Shown: positions 12,461 through 25,378, counted from the first letter of the stretch. The stretch: 64,000 nt of DNA from Acanthochlamys bracteata (GCA_019914995.1 CM034137.1:2914001-2978000); one strand, 5' to 3'. The notes: a model not told the origin generated them from the sequence alone. Translations and numbers: made by a program.

Positions 12461-13000
12461 AAGAAAGATGACACCGGGAGAGAGAGAAGTGCGAAACGAA
12501 AAAAATTTGGGAGAAAAAAACATCAATCCATTTCCGTTCAGAAATACTTGAAGGAAAGAAACGAAAGAAAATCTTCTTGTAGCATATGTCTCTTTTTTGT
12601 TATCGTGCGTGCTCTAACCAAGTTGGATTACACAAACAGATCTAGAGAGGAAATAAAAAAAAGCAGAGAACAAGTTCTTGATATTAAAATGATTCTGTTC
12701 TCTGTTTCAGATGGTGGTGGCAAGAGATGTAATTTTGCTACATGTTATGGGTTTGACGTTTTGTTTTGTTATTAAGATATATAGGTGGTATACTGAACAG
12801 AAAAATGGTTCTGGTGATGAGCTGTCTGTAGAATTTTCATGAGCTCTCTTCTTGCTTTGTCTTTATCTTGGGGTTGACTTTTCATCTTCTCATGTATCCA
12901 GCTCACCGTTCTGCACTCTTCTTACTTTTATTTATTTATTTTGTTATCATTTTATCATTTACGTGGTAATCATGGATTCCATTTTATTGGTGTTTTGTTG
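12461..13000 (+). other. Probable 3' UTR and downstream flank of the WRKY gene
   Basis: Transcribed-looking, moderately AT-rich sequence after the stop, without other coding signal. The polyadenylation site was not fixed. Confidence 0.4.
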
Positions 13001-13625
13001 TTAATTTATCTTTGGTCAAAATAAAAAAAAGATTTTAATACAATTAAAACAAAACAACACAAAAAAGTCGGAATGCGTTAAGCAGCTATATTTTAGCACT
13101 TTATTGCTGTGTTTCTCGCGTTTGTTTGGCATTTTTTGGCACACCTGCTTGAGCTCACAAGAGAGCAGTGAGTGAGAAAAAGCTTTTTGCTCTTTTGTTA
13201 GAAACACAGTACGGTTCATTTGTTTGCAACTGATTAACAAAATACAAATCCTTTATTCAACGATGACAAACATATGCCCCACAATTTTGTTTTATATTTT
13301 AAGAATCCGTTTCGAATTACATTTTTTAACGGTATTTTTTAATTTTTAATTATATATTTTTTAATATATATTTTATAAGTATTTAAAAAATTTATTTAAA
13401 AATTTAAAAATTTTACGTAATAAAATATTTTTATTTAATATTTTCATATTTTTCAAAAATAAAAAAATTTTTAATTTCAAAAAAATCATTTTATAAGTAC
13501 TCTGCCCCTTATGTTTTTTAATATTTTTTATAAATATTAAAAAAATTTATTTAAAAATTTAGAAATATAAAAAAAATTTAAATAGTAAGATTTTTTAATT
13601 ATTTATTTTTAAATTACAAAATAAA

Positions 13626-13705
<80 letters not shown>

Positions 13706-14720
13706 TTAGAAAAATTTAATTTTAAAAGTATTTTTAAAAGCGTCCTAACTGACTGGATGGGATATGGAAAAGAAATAAAGTCTACATCCAAATTAAAATT
13801 TACGTGTTTTTAATCTTATATTATAAAACTCATAATTTCAATCTTTTTATACAGTTTTCAATTTTCATGTCTTACTTTATCATAAGGGACGTCAAACCTA
13901 GTAAAAAAGATATTAAATTTGAAACCTAGGTGGCTTTATATTTTTGATCGCATCTTCAATGAATTTGAATGTAAAGCTCGGAAGTATGCGACAGTTGATG
14001 CAAGTAATGATAAACACCCCCGGATACGAGAATTTGAATTTAGGGAGTAGTTTAGTTCTCACGGCATTGACTTTTTCTTACAAAAAATACTTTTGAAAAC
14101 ATTTTTAAATATAATAAAATACAAATCAAACCTATTTTCTTAAAATTATTATTTTAAAAATTATTTTTTATTACAAATTTATGTTATCGCAATTAAATAG
14201 AGCCCTTAGAAAATACATGCTTGGGTAAGTTATAGTTGGGCCGGTTTCATTTCTTTGATGATTTAATGTGGGCTATTTTACGTTACAGCCCAGATATTTT
14301 CCAAATTAAGTTGTACTGGTGTTGCGTTTAGGGCATGTATACTCTTTTCCGAAAATGAAATTAAAATTAAAAATTAAAAATTAAAATTTTAAAAGTAAAT
14401 TTTATATTTATTTCATTATTATTGATAAAATTTAAAATTAAAATTTTAAAAGAAATTTTTAATAGAAATAATTTATTTTAATATTTTAATTTATTTTGTA
14501 TTAAAAATGAGTTAAAGAAAAGAGTTTGGAGAGGTAGATAATCAAGCCCTATAAAAGGACCGCTTTAAAATGTTTAAATTTTTGTTAAAAAAATTATTTG
14601 AATTTAAAAATAAATTTAATTTCAAAAAAATTTATGTGTATATATGTGTTGTTATTTTATAATTTTTAAAATTTTTAATATTATAAAACATTTATTAATA
14701 ATACAAAATTGAAATGAGTT
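13001..14720. other. AT-rich MITE-like intergenic DNA
   Basis: Several AT-rich blocks (about 13300-13520, 13530-13750, 14090-14180, 14330-14520) are edged by short GC-containing ends such as GAATCCGTTTCGAATTAC, typical of small non-autonomous elements. No genes are seen. Confidence 0.5.
13629..13701. repeat. (TA)n microsatellite
   Basis: An uninterrupted TA dinucleotide run of about 73 bases, 36 units. It is likely length-polymorphic. Confidence 0.95.
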
Positions 14721-14765
14721 TTTGAAAAACAGTGATACACTTGTTGGGCTCATCACATCAGAGTG

Positions 14766-17700
14766 ATGGGAATAGTGACGATGACGATAATAACTACCTC
14801 ACTGTCACGAATAATAACAAAGCCAGCCATTCCGGTGTGCTTGCTGACGTATCACTCGCTCATTTTCTCACCAGTCCAACCCCCACCACTGTCCCTGCTT
14901 CTCCGTCGCCAGCGATCCACCCCCGCCCGCCCGATCTCTTCTTCTTCTTCAGCCACCACTTCCATGGCTTCTGCTTCCTCAGCCACGCATAGAAACCTTC
15001 ACTCCGCTGGCAACTGGTACTCCGTTCCTGATCTTAGCGTCCGCGACCATCGTTTCACTGTCCCTCTCGATCACTCCTCTTGTTCTTCTTCTTCTTCTTC
15101 CAATTCTTCTGTTTTCGATAGCATCACAGTCTTCGTTCGTGAAGTTGTAACATGTAATCTCTCTCTCTCTCTCTCTCCCCTTTGATTGATCTGTGCAAGC
15201 AGGTTCAGAATTAGTAAGTTGATTTAGAGAGTAATAGGTTACTTGATGTTATATATTGTAGCGGGAAAAGAAGAACAGAAGCTGCCGTACTTGTTATATC
15301 TCCAAGGTGGACCAGGATTTGAGAGTCCTCGTCCAGTTGAAGCAAGTGGATGGTTGAAGAAAGCGTGCGAAGATTACCGTGTTATTTTGCTTGATCAGGC
15401 ATGTCAAACAACTATCACTAAGTAATTCATGATCTTCTCTTTTCCCCGGAATTTATCCCTCATTGAATTTTTATCTGGCAGCGAGGAACAGGCTTATCAA
15501 CGCCTCTAACAGTATCATCTCTTTCTCAACTGACATCTCCTGCAGAGCAAGCTGAGTATTTGAGACATTTCCGTGCTGATAGCATTGTTAAGGATGCTGA
15601 GTTTATTCGTATGTGTCTTGTGCCTGATGCTGCACCTTGGACAGTTTTAGGGCAGGTAAGACCTCTGACCTAGTAGCTGGTATCCTGAGCTTGTTTATGA
15701 TTTTGATGTGTTGACGGAGTATGTTCGCTAGAGAATTTTGTAGTCATTCTTATCACTAATTCAAAGATAACGATGAATGTAGCATGCTTAGGTACATGTT
15801 ATATTGTGAATTCAGTATGTCATTTAAATTGCATCTGACCCAATAGCCCCAATTTTTCATTTTGTTTCACCAACATACTTTTGCTAACTACGCATGCATG
15901 CTTCGTCATTCAAGGAAAAACTTGTTGTGAGTTTACTCTGTTAGCATAGTTTCTGCTACTATAATTATTGATCTCTTGGTGAGTGTGGTATAGGGATCCT
16001 GTTACTGTTTGCATCGCGCGAGGCAGCGAAACAACAATAATGTAAAGATAAAAGCTAATAAAATAAAAGTAATAGAAAATAAATGACCTGATTCTTGATG
16101 CTTATTATGAGTATATGTACTCTTATTTATAACTCTGTCACTTTTCTAAATTTTGCTAGATTCCTTGAGACACAATAGTTCTGTTTAACTCACGCATTAT
16201 AAACTGACATGTTAACCAATAGAGTCCTAATATGGATAAATAGGAAACTACTTCTAGATTGCCTAAACGCTCTAGGCTAAGTCTTCCTTCCCGACTCCTA
16301 ATGGATCAACCCAAACAGCCCCTTAGTTTGCCTTTGTGCGCCGATCTCTTGCTGGCCTTTGATGTGGTTCAACTCCTGCTAGTTGGACCCCCATTAGATT
16401 CCCTCCCCCTTGGCAGAAGCAATAGCTTGTGCTCGGGGCTGGCATATGCTGAATCACTAGGCACTTAGGAAAAGCTCATCGGGTGACTCAAAAGAAATGA
16501 GCTCATTAGGTGCTTTTCGTAACTCAGTAATTTCCAAAGGGGCGAGCTGGCCGTCTTTAAGCTGTAACCCATGAAAAGCTGGGAGAATACCAAAGTTAGA
16601 AGGAAGGTCAAGCTACTTGGCCAATTCTGCAAGATTATAGAAGGGCCATAGAACTTATGCCGCAGCTTATGGTTGCAATACTCAGCCACCGATGTTTGGC
16701 GATACGGTTGGAGTCTTATGAATATTCGGTCTTCCGACTGAAACTATTTGTCTTTGTGGTTTCTATAATAGATTTGCTTTATCTTATTATGTGCTCTCTG
16801 AAGATGATACTATAAAACATGCATAATCGAGTCTCTCTCCCGTAGCTGTGCCTCGATGATATCATCCTCAATAGTTTTCTTTTCGCAAGCGACTGGTAGA
16901 GGAGGGGGTCTTCTATAAACTAATTCGAAGAGAGAGACGTTGGTTGAAGAGTGTTACATGGGTGTTGTAGTACTCGGCCCAATGGAGCCAACGTATATAG
17001 TGCTATGGATGCTCATCGATAGAGCATTGAAAGTATTCTCTTACCTTTGTTGATGATCTCCTATTGTCTATCATTTTGGTGACGGTAATTCAAGCTCATA
17101 TATAATATGGTATCTTGTAGGTGATGCAACTCTTGCCAAAACGTGCTTATGAATACTAGGCCTCTGTTAGACATAATCGATGCTGGGTACCCATAAAGCT
17201 TCCTAATCTCATTCTAAACGTTGTGGCAATGCTAACGGTTGAATAGGGATGTTTGAGTGGTACAAAATACGCATACCTGCTGAGATGGTCAACTACGACT
17301 ATGATCACATTCTTTCCCTCCGGCCGCACAACTCGTCAATGAAATCTAATGCTATGTCTGCATAGAATTTAGCAGGTATAGGGAGTGGTTGTAGTAAACC
17401 AATGGGGCAAAGATTTAAGCCCTTAGCCTTGCTTCATATAATGCAAGTTGTTATGTAAAGTTGGACTTCCTTAGACATCACGAGCTAAAAGAATTGACAA
17501 GAAGTGCATTTGTATATTCGATGAAGTCCACCATGACCCCCAAATTTGAGTTGTGAGCATCATAAGCCAATTGGATCATAGGAAGGTTTGGGAGAACCTC
17601 TACGCGTTGTTGGTACAGAATTAAGTCGTGAGACATAGACAAATCTAGACGAGAGCCCCCTCGTGCACAGAAATTAATGACATGATGGTTGGATCCGTTT

Positions 17701-20700
17701 GCTAGGCTTGACGAAGTCATCCTAAAGAAAAGATCGGTTGAGGCTAATTGTTGTAATTGTAGCATCTGGTATGCGTGATAATGCGTCGGCTGCCACGTTG
17801 GTGTTGCGAGATCGATATTCAATGCACTAGTTGTATCCAAGCAATTTCACGAGTCACTTTACTGATCAATGGTGGATAACCTTTGCTCTAGAAAATACTT
17901 TAAATTTAAGTGGTCGGTTTGATCATGAATGCGTGGCCTACGAGGTATTGGCGCCACTTTTGAATCGATGGAAGTAAGGCCTTTAGCTCCTTTTTCATAG
18001 GTGGACTTGGCAAGAGAGGTAGGTGATTGCTGGTCGTTTGAGTTGCTTAAAATAAAATGTTTTATTTAGGATTTATCGAAAAATGAGCTTATCTTTTTTT
18101 ATTTTAAAAAAAAGAAAAACAATTATATATCTAAGTTTTATGACGTACAATTTATCTATACTTTAGAATTTTTTTTAAAAAAAATTGTATAATACTATAG
18201 AAGGTTTCTTGGGAACAAAAAGTTAAAAAAGAGATGGAGAAGCACTCCCAAATAGGAACTAGGACTTACTACTGAAATAAGCTATGTGTCGATTGTTTTG
18301 TGAAAAGACAGCTCCAGTCCTCTCCCTTGAGGCTTTGATCTCTAATGTGAATGCTTACGTGAAGTCTGGTGTGACCAGAACAAGACTACTAGTTATGGCT
18401 TGTTTCAGGTGTTCGAAGGCATTCTTTGCATCCGGTGTCTAAGTAAATGCATCTTTGTTCAAGAGACTCATTAGTGGGGCTGTCAATAGCCTATAGTTCT
18501 TCACAAATCTTCTATAAGAACTTGTGAGCCCAGAATTGTCATAGTGCCGTGGCAAATTTTGGTATCAGCCAGCTTAACATAGCCTCTACCTTGGCGTGGT
18601 CTATCGTAATACCTTGTTTCGAGACCATGTGCACAAGGTACTACAACTGTGGGCAGCCAAGTTCGCAAAAAGCTGGTTTTCGTACAAGGCAGACAAAGTA
18701 GTGGCTAGGTCCTGAGATGGTCCAGCCAACTATTGCTAAAACTAGTATATCATCAAATAAGACAAGTGTAAACTTGCGTAAGTATGGTCGAAATACCTTG
18801 TTCGTTAGGGATTGAAAAGTTGATGAGGTGTTTGTCAAGCCAAAAACATAGCGGCCATTGTGTATTTGATAGTATCCTGATTTCAAATTGAGCTTTGAGA
18901 AGAAGCGGGCACCGTGTAATTCATCCTACAACTCAACCGATGACAGGTATTTGATACTTATATTCACTGTAATCTCATTGAGGGTCCGATAATCCACACA
19001 GAATCGCCGCGATCCATCTTTCATTTTAACAAGTAACACTGAAGAGGAATATGCCAAACAGCTTGGGCAGATAAGCCCTTGCGTAAGCATGTCGGCCGTT
19101 TTCTCAATTTCAGCCTTTTGCATACGAGGATAGCGATAGGTCGCACGTTGTGCACCAGGTAAGAGAGCTATTTCGTGATCATGGGAGAGTCTTACGGAGA
19201 GGCTTAGTATGGGTATGAAATTAGAAACATGTTCAGTACTGATTAGAAGTCTACATGTAGCTTTTGTTTGTCATTGCCGGAATCTTCAAAACCGAGGTTA
19301 ATGGGCAGTAAGCGAACTGAACACACTAGCTGCTTCGCCTAAAGGCTTGTTACTTGTGAAAATTTTCTTTTGCTGTTCCCTTGCATAATAAATTCCTGAC
19401 TCATAGTGAGAATTCATATCCGGACGGCACCATCGCCTAGACTTTCCAACCATTGTATCCTAAGCACTAATTCATTCCCTTCAAGAAAAAGGGGTAGGCA
19501 TTAATAGCCATATCAGCACCTTATACCATCGAAGGGTTTTTTTTTAATAAATCACCGAAGGAAGATTTCGCATGAGCTTCCAAGCCTGAAACCGTGATGA
19601 CCGAGTCCCTAACCTCCCACAAGATAGCTTCTGCTCAAATAACCTTGCCAACATATATGCTTGTTGCAATTCAGTATGTTGTGTGCCATGTCTTTGATGG
19701 ACAGTTGGTTTAGACAGTCCCCTACAGAAACACCTGATAAGGTCATATTCTGTGGCATAAGACAGCCTAGTACGTAGGACTTGAAGGGCTGCTTGATAGT
19801 CGTGAGGTACCCAGTTTGTTTAAGCTGCTGTAGTGAAAAGCTCGCGTAACCAAAGGCTGTTGGACCAAACCTATGAAGCAATGCAGCGATGGGATTATCC
19901 CAAGATTGATGCGGTCAGTCACGTTTGTAATTTTGTTACCATCGGTACAGGTTAGCGGGTACTACAACAAACCAAGCTGGATACAGCAAGGGGATAGCTG
20001 ACTCGGTATCAGGTTAGCTAAATCCTATTTATCATCTTGAACTTCTTCTTTCCTTCGGCTGGTTAGCTTGTCTTCGGAAGCACATAAAAGCAATCGAAAC
20101 ACGATCACAGCCGCAGTCTTGTAGTATTTGAAATACTCTCAACTGAGTACATGCATTCATAAGGTTCTCTCCCGTCAAAAAGTTGGAAACTTGTGACGCC
20201 CCCATGCAAAATAGGCTTGTGGTTCAGTCAGCCCTTGAAAGTTTACATAAGTACTCATTGGAGTTTTTTGCATGGATGGTGCGGCTATTCATTCAGGGTG
20301 TGGTTGCTGGGTAAGGCAATAGCTGTGGAGCATAAGGTGTTGGAAAGTTATTGGTGATTTTTGCGTAGGGAATGTTTGCCATGTAGGTGAAAAGGTGGGG
20401 ACATGGTTTGCTGTGCAATAAGTATCGGATTTGCCTTAGCAGGGTATTGTATAGACATATTAGGTATAGACATTGAAGTTACTACCACTGGATAGTGCGT
20501 AGATGCACTACGGGCGACCGCGGCCAAGGTTGTATGAAGGTTGGTTTGCAACATAGCTAGAAGAAGCTACATCCGTGGTTAGTGTATAGGCCAAATTCAA
20601 AATTCTCTCTTAGGTTGCGATGACGAGGTTATTACCTTGTGTAATTTTGCATAATCTGCTACTATTAGAGCAAGTTGCTTTGGCAAGATTTAAGGCGACA

Positions 20701-23700
20701 TATACTGCTTGAACTGATCTGTCTGTATGATAGTTCTAACTATTGGTCTTCTGGGGAGTTAGTGGTGTTTGCAGAAAGCAACCTGCAATGGCCGAATGTG
20801 GTGATGAAGGTGATTTAGGTGATTCAGACATAGCTGAAGCCGCGCGTTCTATTGGATCTATGGCTTTTCTACCACTTGTTACAGTTTGCATGCGAAGCGA
20901 AACTACAATAATGTAAAGATAAAAGCTAATAAGTAGAAATAAAAGTAAAAAGAAGTAACTGACTTAATATTCGATGCCTACAATGAGTAAGGTACTCTTG
21001 GTTATAACTCTGCAACTTTCCTAGATTTGGTTAGAGTCTTTGAGACGAGTTCTATTAACTCAACATCCTAAACTAGCATGGTAACTAATAGAGTCCTAAT
21101 TTAGATAAATAGCCAACTACTTCTAGTGGCCCAAATGCTCCAGGCCCAAGTTCCTTCCAGGACTCCTAATAGATGCAGTCCTGCAACCCAAGCAGCCCCT
21201 TGGTTTTGCTTTGCGCGGCAGTCTCTTGCTGCGCTCTGATGTGGTTCAGTTCCTGCACTTTGGACCCGGTAAAGATCCGTGCATTTTTTCTTATTCAAGT
21301 AGTTGGAATTGTGCATGATCAGGTTCATTATTCTGTTATACAATTCATAGCTATGCTGAATATTTAAAATCTACCTGCTTCATGCCTTTTTCCTTGTTAC
21401 ACTTGCAATTATTACGTGATGATTGGTCAAATTTCTTTTTGTTTTATGTTTATCAGTGAATCATCTAATCTATTATTCATAACCACATTTCTTCATTTCA
21501 AAACCTTGTGTGTCTAGTTTGGTTTTGATTTCTGACTCTTTTGTTTACAATGCAGAGTTATGGTGGGTTTTGTGCTGTAACATATTTGAGTTTTGCACCA
21601 GAAGGCCTCAAGGCTGTTTTATTAACTGGTGGTCTTCCACCACTTGGAAAGGGTTGTTCTGCAGATTCTGTTTACAAAGCATGCTTTGAACAAGTTTTAC
21701 ATCAAAATGAAAAATATTACAAGAGGTTTCCTCAAGATGTTGAGATTGTATGTGAGGTCATTACTTACCTTGCTAATTGCGAACGTGGTGGGGTGAGGAA
21801 CTTCATCTTTGTTTCATGATTTCAATAACTGCACTTTTTTTTACTGTTATCCCCTATTTACAGGTTCCTCTCCCATGTGGGGGTACCTTGACTCCAAAAG
21901 GACTGCAGCTACTTGGTCTTGCAGGTTTAGGATCTGGTGGCGGCTTTGAACGACTTCATTACCTGTAGGTGTAAACATTGTTATTAATTAATCATATTGC
22001 TACTTCGACATCTACTGGAAATTGTCTAATCACCGTGCCACAGTTTTGAGAGGGTTTGGGATCCCATATTGGTGTCAGGAGCAAAAAAGCAAATTAGTTA
22101 CAATTTTTTGAAGGCTGTAAGTATTATTCTTTGCCATTCCTAACATAAACTTTAGTCATATTAAAAACCCGATAAGTAAAATTGATTCTAGTCTCGTCTA
22201 GGCAGTATTACCTATCCCACAAATCGTCATGATACTTTTTCTCGGCATCAGATCACTAACGGTGCAAGACAGTTCTCTGAAGGTCCTTGAGGATTTGGCA
22301 GTATAGGGAATTGCTATTACATCTGCTTAATTATTCTTTTTCACTAGCTATTGATTGTCAGTATATTCAATTATAGCATCTTTACTGAAGTTCGTGAAAT
22401 CCTGTGACTTGCTATGCAGTTTGAGAGCTGGATTGAGTTCGATACAAATCCAATATATGCTCTTCTTCATGAATCAATATATTGCCAGGTACCTTTTCCC
22501 CTTTCCTAGTGATGGCCTTTGTTGATTATGTATTGGTATTTGTTACACCAATGTCTCATGGTTTAACTATAGGGTACCTCGTCAAAATGGTCAGCTCACA
22601 GAATAAGGAGTGAATATGAAAGCAAGTTCGATCCACTTAAAGCTGCAAAAGAAAATAGGCCTGTCTACTTCACTGGAGAGGTAAGTTCAGAAGTTGCTAA
22701 GGCAATGCTAGTTTTATGGTCTATACCATTGTTTATGGTCTTCCTGTGCACAATTCTTGTTTTGTTATCTTTATCATTCTTTTCTCCAACAAAAAAGGAT
22801 AGAAGCTTGCCGATTATATGGTAACCTGTAGACCAGTTGTTTTTTGTGTCCATGCATGAAAAGCCAAATGCTTTACAGTCTTGTACGATCTCACTGGCCA
22901 ATTTAGCCTATGAATGAAACATTTTGGTCTGATTGTCACTGACAGAACATTATCCTGATGCCAGCTGTTTTTTTTTGGACAGATGATATTTCCTTGGATG
23001 TTTGAAGAGATTTATGCTTTAAAAAGTTTCAATGAAGTTGCTCACGTATTAGCTGAGAAGGAAGAGTGGCCTGCACTTTATTCTGCCAAAGCACTAAACA
23101 GGAATCAGGTATGATACTTCTTGTTGCTAATAATTTATCTAACTCCGCATGTTTAAGCATATCTTCTAGTATTTCTGTGCATTAAGACTTGCGATAACAA
23201 TATTAGAGTAGTAACGAAAAGTTACTACTCTAATATTATATTTTGATCAAATGTGTATCAAATTTTAAAATCAAAACTATTAGATGTGATGTAATATATA
23301 AAAACAACTCACTTACAAAATTTGATATCATTTGGATTTTGACCTTCATCTTATTAGTGAGAAAAGGAAAGGCTTAAAAGGGTTAATAAATCTATGGAAC
23401 TTTGAGTCTTCTGATGGATGGTTAAAACAAATCTGAACATGAATGTTTATATATGGCTTGTTTATATGTTTTAGATCACATCTACTAGTTTTGATTTTGA
23501 ATTTAAAATACATTTCACAAAATATATGGGAGGTGTACCGAACTTTTCGGTGGTACTGCAGTACTGGAACATTTTGCTACGATCTGTTTGTAGGTTCCAC
23601 AATGTAAAGTTGTAAAATGACTGCTGTATGCGTCTTTGTCCTACATGTACATTTATGTCTTTCATACTCCTGTTAGATCAGTTCCACCTTTTGAACTAAT

Positions 23701-24095
23701 TAAAACATCTGAAGCAACTAACCTTGATCTTACTTGTGAAATAGAAGTACAATGTTGTGCAGCAATTCTGCATGTCTCAGATGTTCCTTATTTAATCTCT
23801 ACTTCTCGAGTTGGGCTTCAAAACTTTCAGCATCATCTCATCCTAATTGTTTTATGTTCTATTAAATAGCTTGTTCTCATGGAATTATTCATTTTGGCAG
23901 GTTCCAGTTGCTGCAGCTGTTTATTATGAAGACATGTATGTAAATTTCAATCTTGCAATGGAAACTGCATCAGAGATTGCTGGAATCAGATTATGGATTA
24001 CCAATGAATTTATGCATTCTGGGCTACGAGATGGTGGATCTGAAGTTTTTGATCAATTGATGGGGATGTTGCAAGGCAAGAAGCCATGGTTTTAA
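14766..24095 (+). CDS. Proline iminopeptidase-like alpha/beta-hydrolase (ten exons)
   Basis: Exons: 14766-15153, 15262-15398, 15482-15655, 21556-21792, 21864-21964, 22044-22116, 22420-22488, 22573-22680, 22983-23108, 23901-24095. From the ATG at 14766 this gives 535 aa; a second in-frame ATG at 14964 ([10 protein letters not shown]) would give 469. The extra 66 residues are Ser/Arg-rich with few acidic residues and could be an organelle transit peptide, so I keep the longer form with reservation. Numbered from 14964, family features are an oxyanion-loop LQGGPG (77-82), DQRGTGLST (from 108), nucleophile GQSYGG with Ser168, a likely acid Asp416 (YYED) and His444 (MHSG). Such enzymes remove N-terminal proline; substrate here is unproven. 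Intron 2 starts with GC (15399-15400) instead of GT; intron 3 is 5.9 kb and holds an antisense retrotransposon. The deduced protein closely resembles an Arabidopsis alpha/beta-hydrolase I recall as AT3G61540. Confidence 0.9.
15399..15481 (+). other. GC-AG intron (intron 2 of the hydrolase gene)
   Basis: The exon must end at LLDQ and resume at RGTG to keep the conserved DQRGTG motif. That places the junction at CAG|GCATGT...GGCAG|CGA, so the donor is GC. No in-frame GT donor nearby would give the motif. Confidence 0.85.
16000..16398 (-). repeat. 3' LTR of the gypsy element
   Basis: The left copy on the plus strand. It pairs with 20877-21273, and long matching stretches such as CAATAATGTAAAGATAAAAG are shared. 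The inner end is degenerate. Confidence 0.85.
18035..18255. mobile_element. AT-rich MITE nested in the gypsy element
   Basis: AT-rich insertion interrupting the retroelement's coding region. Its right edge (AGAAGCACTCCCAAA) matches in reverse complement the edge of the repeat at 34558-34797 (CGGGAGTGCTTTTCG). The left edge is less clear. Confidence 0.5.
20877..21273 (-). repeat. 5' LTR of the gypsy element
   Basis: The right copy on the plus strand. It begins TGTTACAGTTTGCATGCG and ends GGTAAA next to the GATCC duplication. Outer ends are near-inverted TGTTAC/GTAAA termini. Confidence 0.85.
23199..23237. repeat. Perfect short hairpin in intron 9
   Basis: A 17-nt arm, AATATTAGAGTAGTAAC, a 5-nt GAAAA loop and its exact complement. 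It lies in the hydrolase intron 9; too short for a standard plant miRNA precursor. Confidence 0.85.
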
Positions 24096-25328
24096 AATGT
24101 TGTTAATGACGATGTGAAATACGTTTCATCGGTACAAGTAGAACCACACACCATTGATCTTTCTGCTTTGACCGATCAAACATGTGCAAAAACCTTCTTG
24201 ACAATCAGCTCGCGATTGTCCTTTTAATGCCCACAGTATACCTATTTATCTGATCACTTCGGCGGCGACTTGGCTCTCAAAATATCCACGGGTCTAAGAT
24301 AATTTGAGTTGTTACTAGATGAATTTTATTGAATTGGACTTCTTAACATGATCAAATCCTGATAAATGTTCGACTAACTGTGTTTGTATTTACCTTTGTA
24401 GTTCATGCTTGGGGATTATTTATTAACCTTTCCTGTCGGTATTTACATATCGTTTTTCTGTAATTCCGTTTTGGTTGGCGCATATTGCCGATAAATAAAT
24501 AATACTCATTCTCATCAAGTGTTTTATGTCGGTATTTTGAATTGATCTATGACCTACTCTGTATTGACCGTGACTTCTGTTGAATTTGTATTTAGATCAT
24601 ATCTGATAGAACCATTTGAAAGCTTTTTAAAATTTTTTTATTTTATATTTTTTAATAAATTTATATGGTATTTAAAATTTTAAAAAGTAAATAAAATTTT
24701 ATAAAAATTTATTATTACTATTTTTATTTTTTAATAAAAATGAATTTAAAAAACTTTTAAAAATATTTTTTATTTAGAAATTTTTAATTTTGTAAATACT
24801 TTTAAACATCCTTCATAGTATTTTATCTCGATGTCTTCTAGATTTATTTTTTTGACATATTTTCATACGAAGTTTTCAAGTGAAAGAAGAAATGGTTAGA
24901 TGTAGTGTAACAATAATACAGTATAGCAACTGCTTGGAATTGTACTATTGGGATTTCTATTTCGAGTTTCATTTAACCTGTATGTATCCAAACTCGGTAC
25001 GCAATCGGCATTGAAATTGTTTTGTCCCCTCCAATCTTTGATGACAAATACTGCAACAATAACATTTGAACACCAACATTTATCCACGAAAATAATGGCG
25101 TTAAAAGAAGAAAGCCACATAAAGCAATTATATGCATTGGAACGGGAAGCTGGGCAGTTGAGCGGAGTAGAAATGTTAGTTGAGCTGTTAATATATTAGT
25201 TGTTTCTAATTATAAGCTCTTCTTCTTCACTGCGTTGCCCTGCTAGCTAACACTTGGGGCGTTCACTACTAACCAAATTTCTCAACTTCCCATTCCATTT
25301 CTTTCTCCATCCATCAATCGATGTCTTG
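24096..25328. other. Hydrolase 3' UTR and intergenic DNA
   Basis: Likely 3' UTR to about 24500 (an ATAAATAAATAATA run near 24492 could serve in polyadenylation). An AT-rich MITE-like block follows at about 24625-24810, then plain intergenic sequence. No further gene is seen. Confidence 0.45.
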
Positions 25329-25337
25329 TATATATAA
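25329..25337 (+). promoter_or_regulatory. TATA-like element
   Basis: TATATATAA lies 42 bp before the ATG of the group IIc WRKY frame. If used, transcription would start very close to the start codon. Confidence 0.4.
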
Positions 25338-25378
25338 CTCTAGGCACTATGTAATCCCAAGAATCTGCTTGGCTCCCC

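Larger units (their letters stand above)
15995..21278 (-). mobile_element. Degenerate Ty3/gypsy LTR retrotransposon in intron 3
   Basis: LTRs lie at about 16000-16398 and 20877-21273, both starting TGTTAC(T/A)GTTTGCAT and nearly equal in length. They are flanked by a 5-bp duplication, GATCC, at 15995-15999 and 21274-21278. The element runs on the minus strand, opposite to the host gene. A primer-binding site resembling the initiator-tRNA-Met complement (9 of 12 matches to TGGTATCAGAGC) lies at 20863-20874. A polypurine tract, pyrimidine-rich on the plus strand, lies at about 16399-16410. Reading minus, gag-like sequence (about 20550-19600) is followed by reverse transcriptase (19123-18641: [16 protein letters not shown], then FDDILV), then RNase H and integrase (about 17850-16950). 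That RT-before-integrase order is Ty3/gypsy. Many stops and divergent LTRs show it is old and inactive. An AT-rich MITE is nested at about 18035-18255. Confidence 0.88.

Noticed and set aside
11983-12474. Minus-strand and alternate-frame open reading frames over the WRKY22-type exon 3
   Set aside because: They are antisense or frame shadows of the Ser-, Glu- and Asn-rich coding sequence.
15243-15425. Separate 60-codon gene starting [12 protein letters not shown]
   Set aside because: Its upstream part is intron and its end runs through the GC donor; the middle is exon 2 of the hydrolase.
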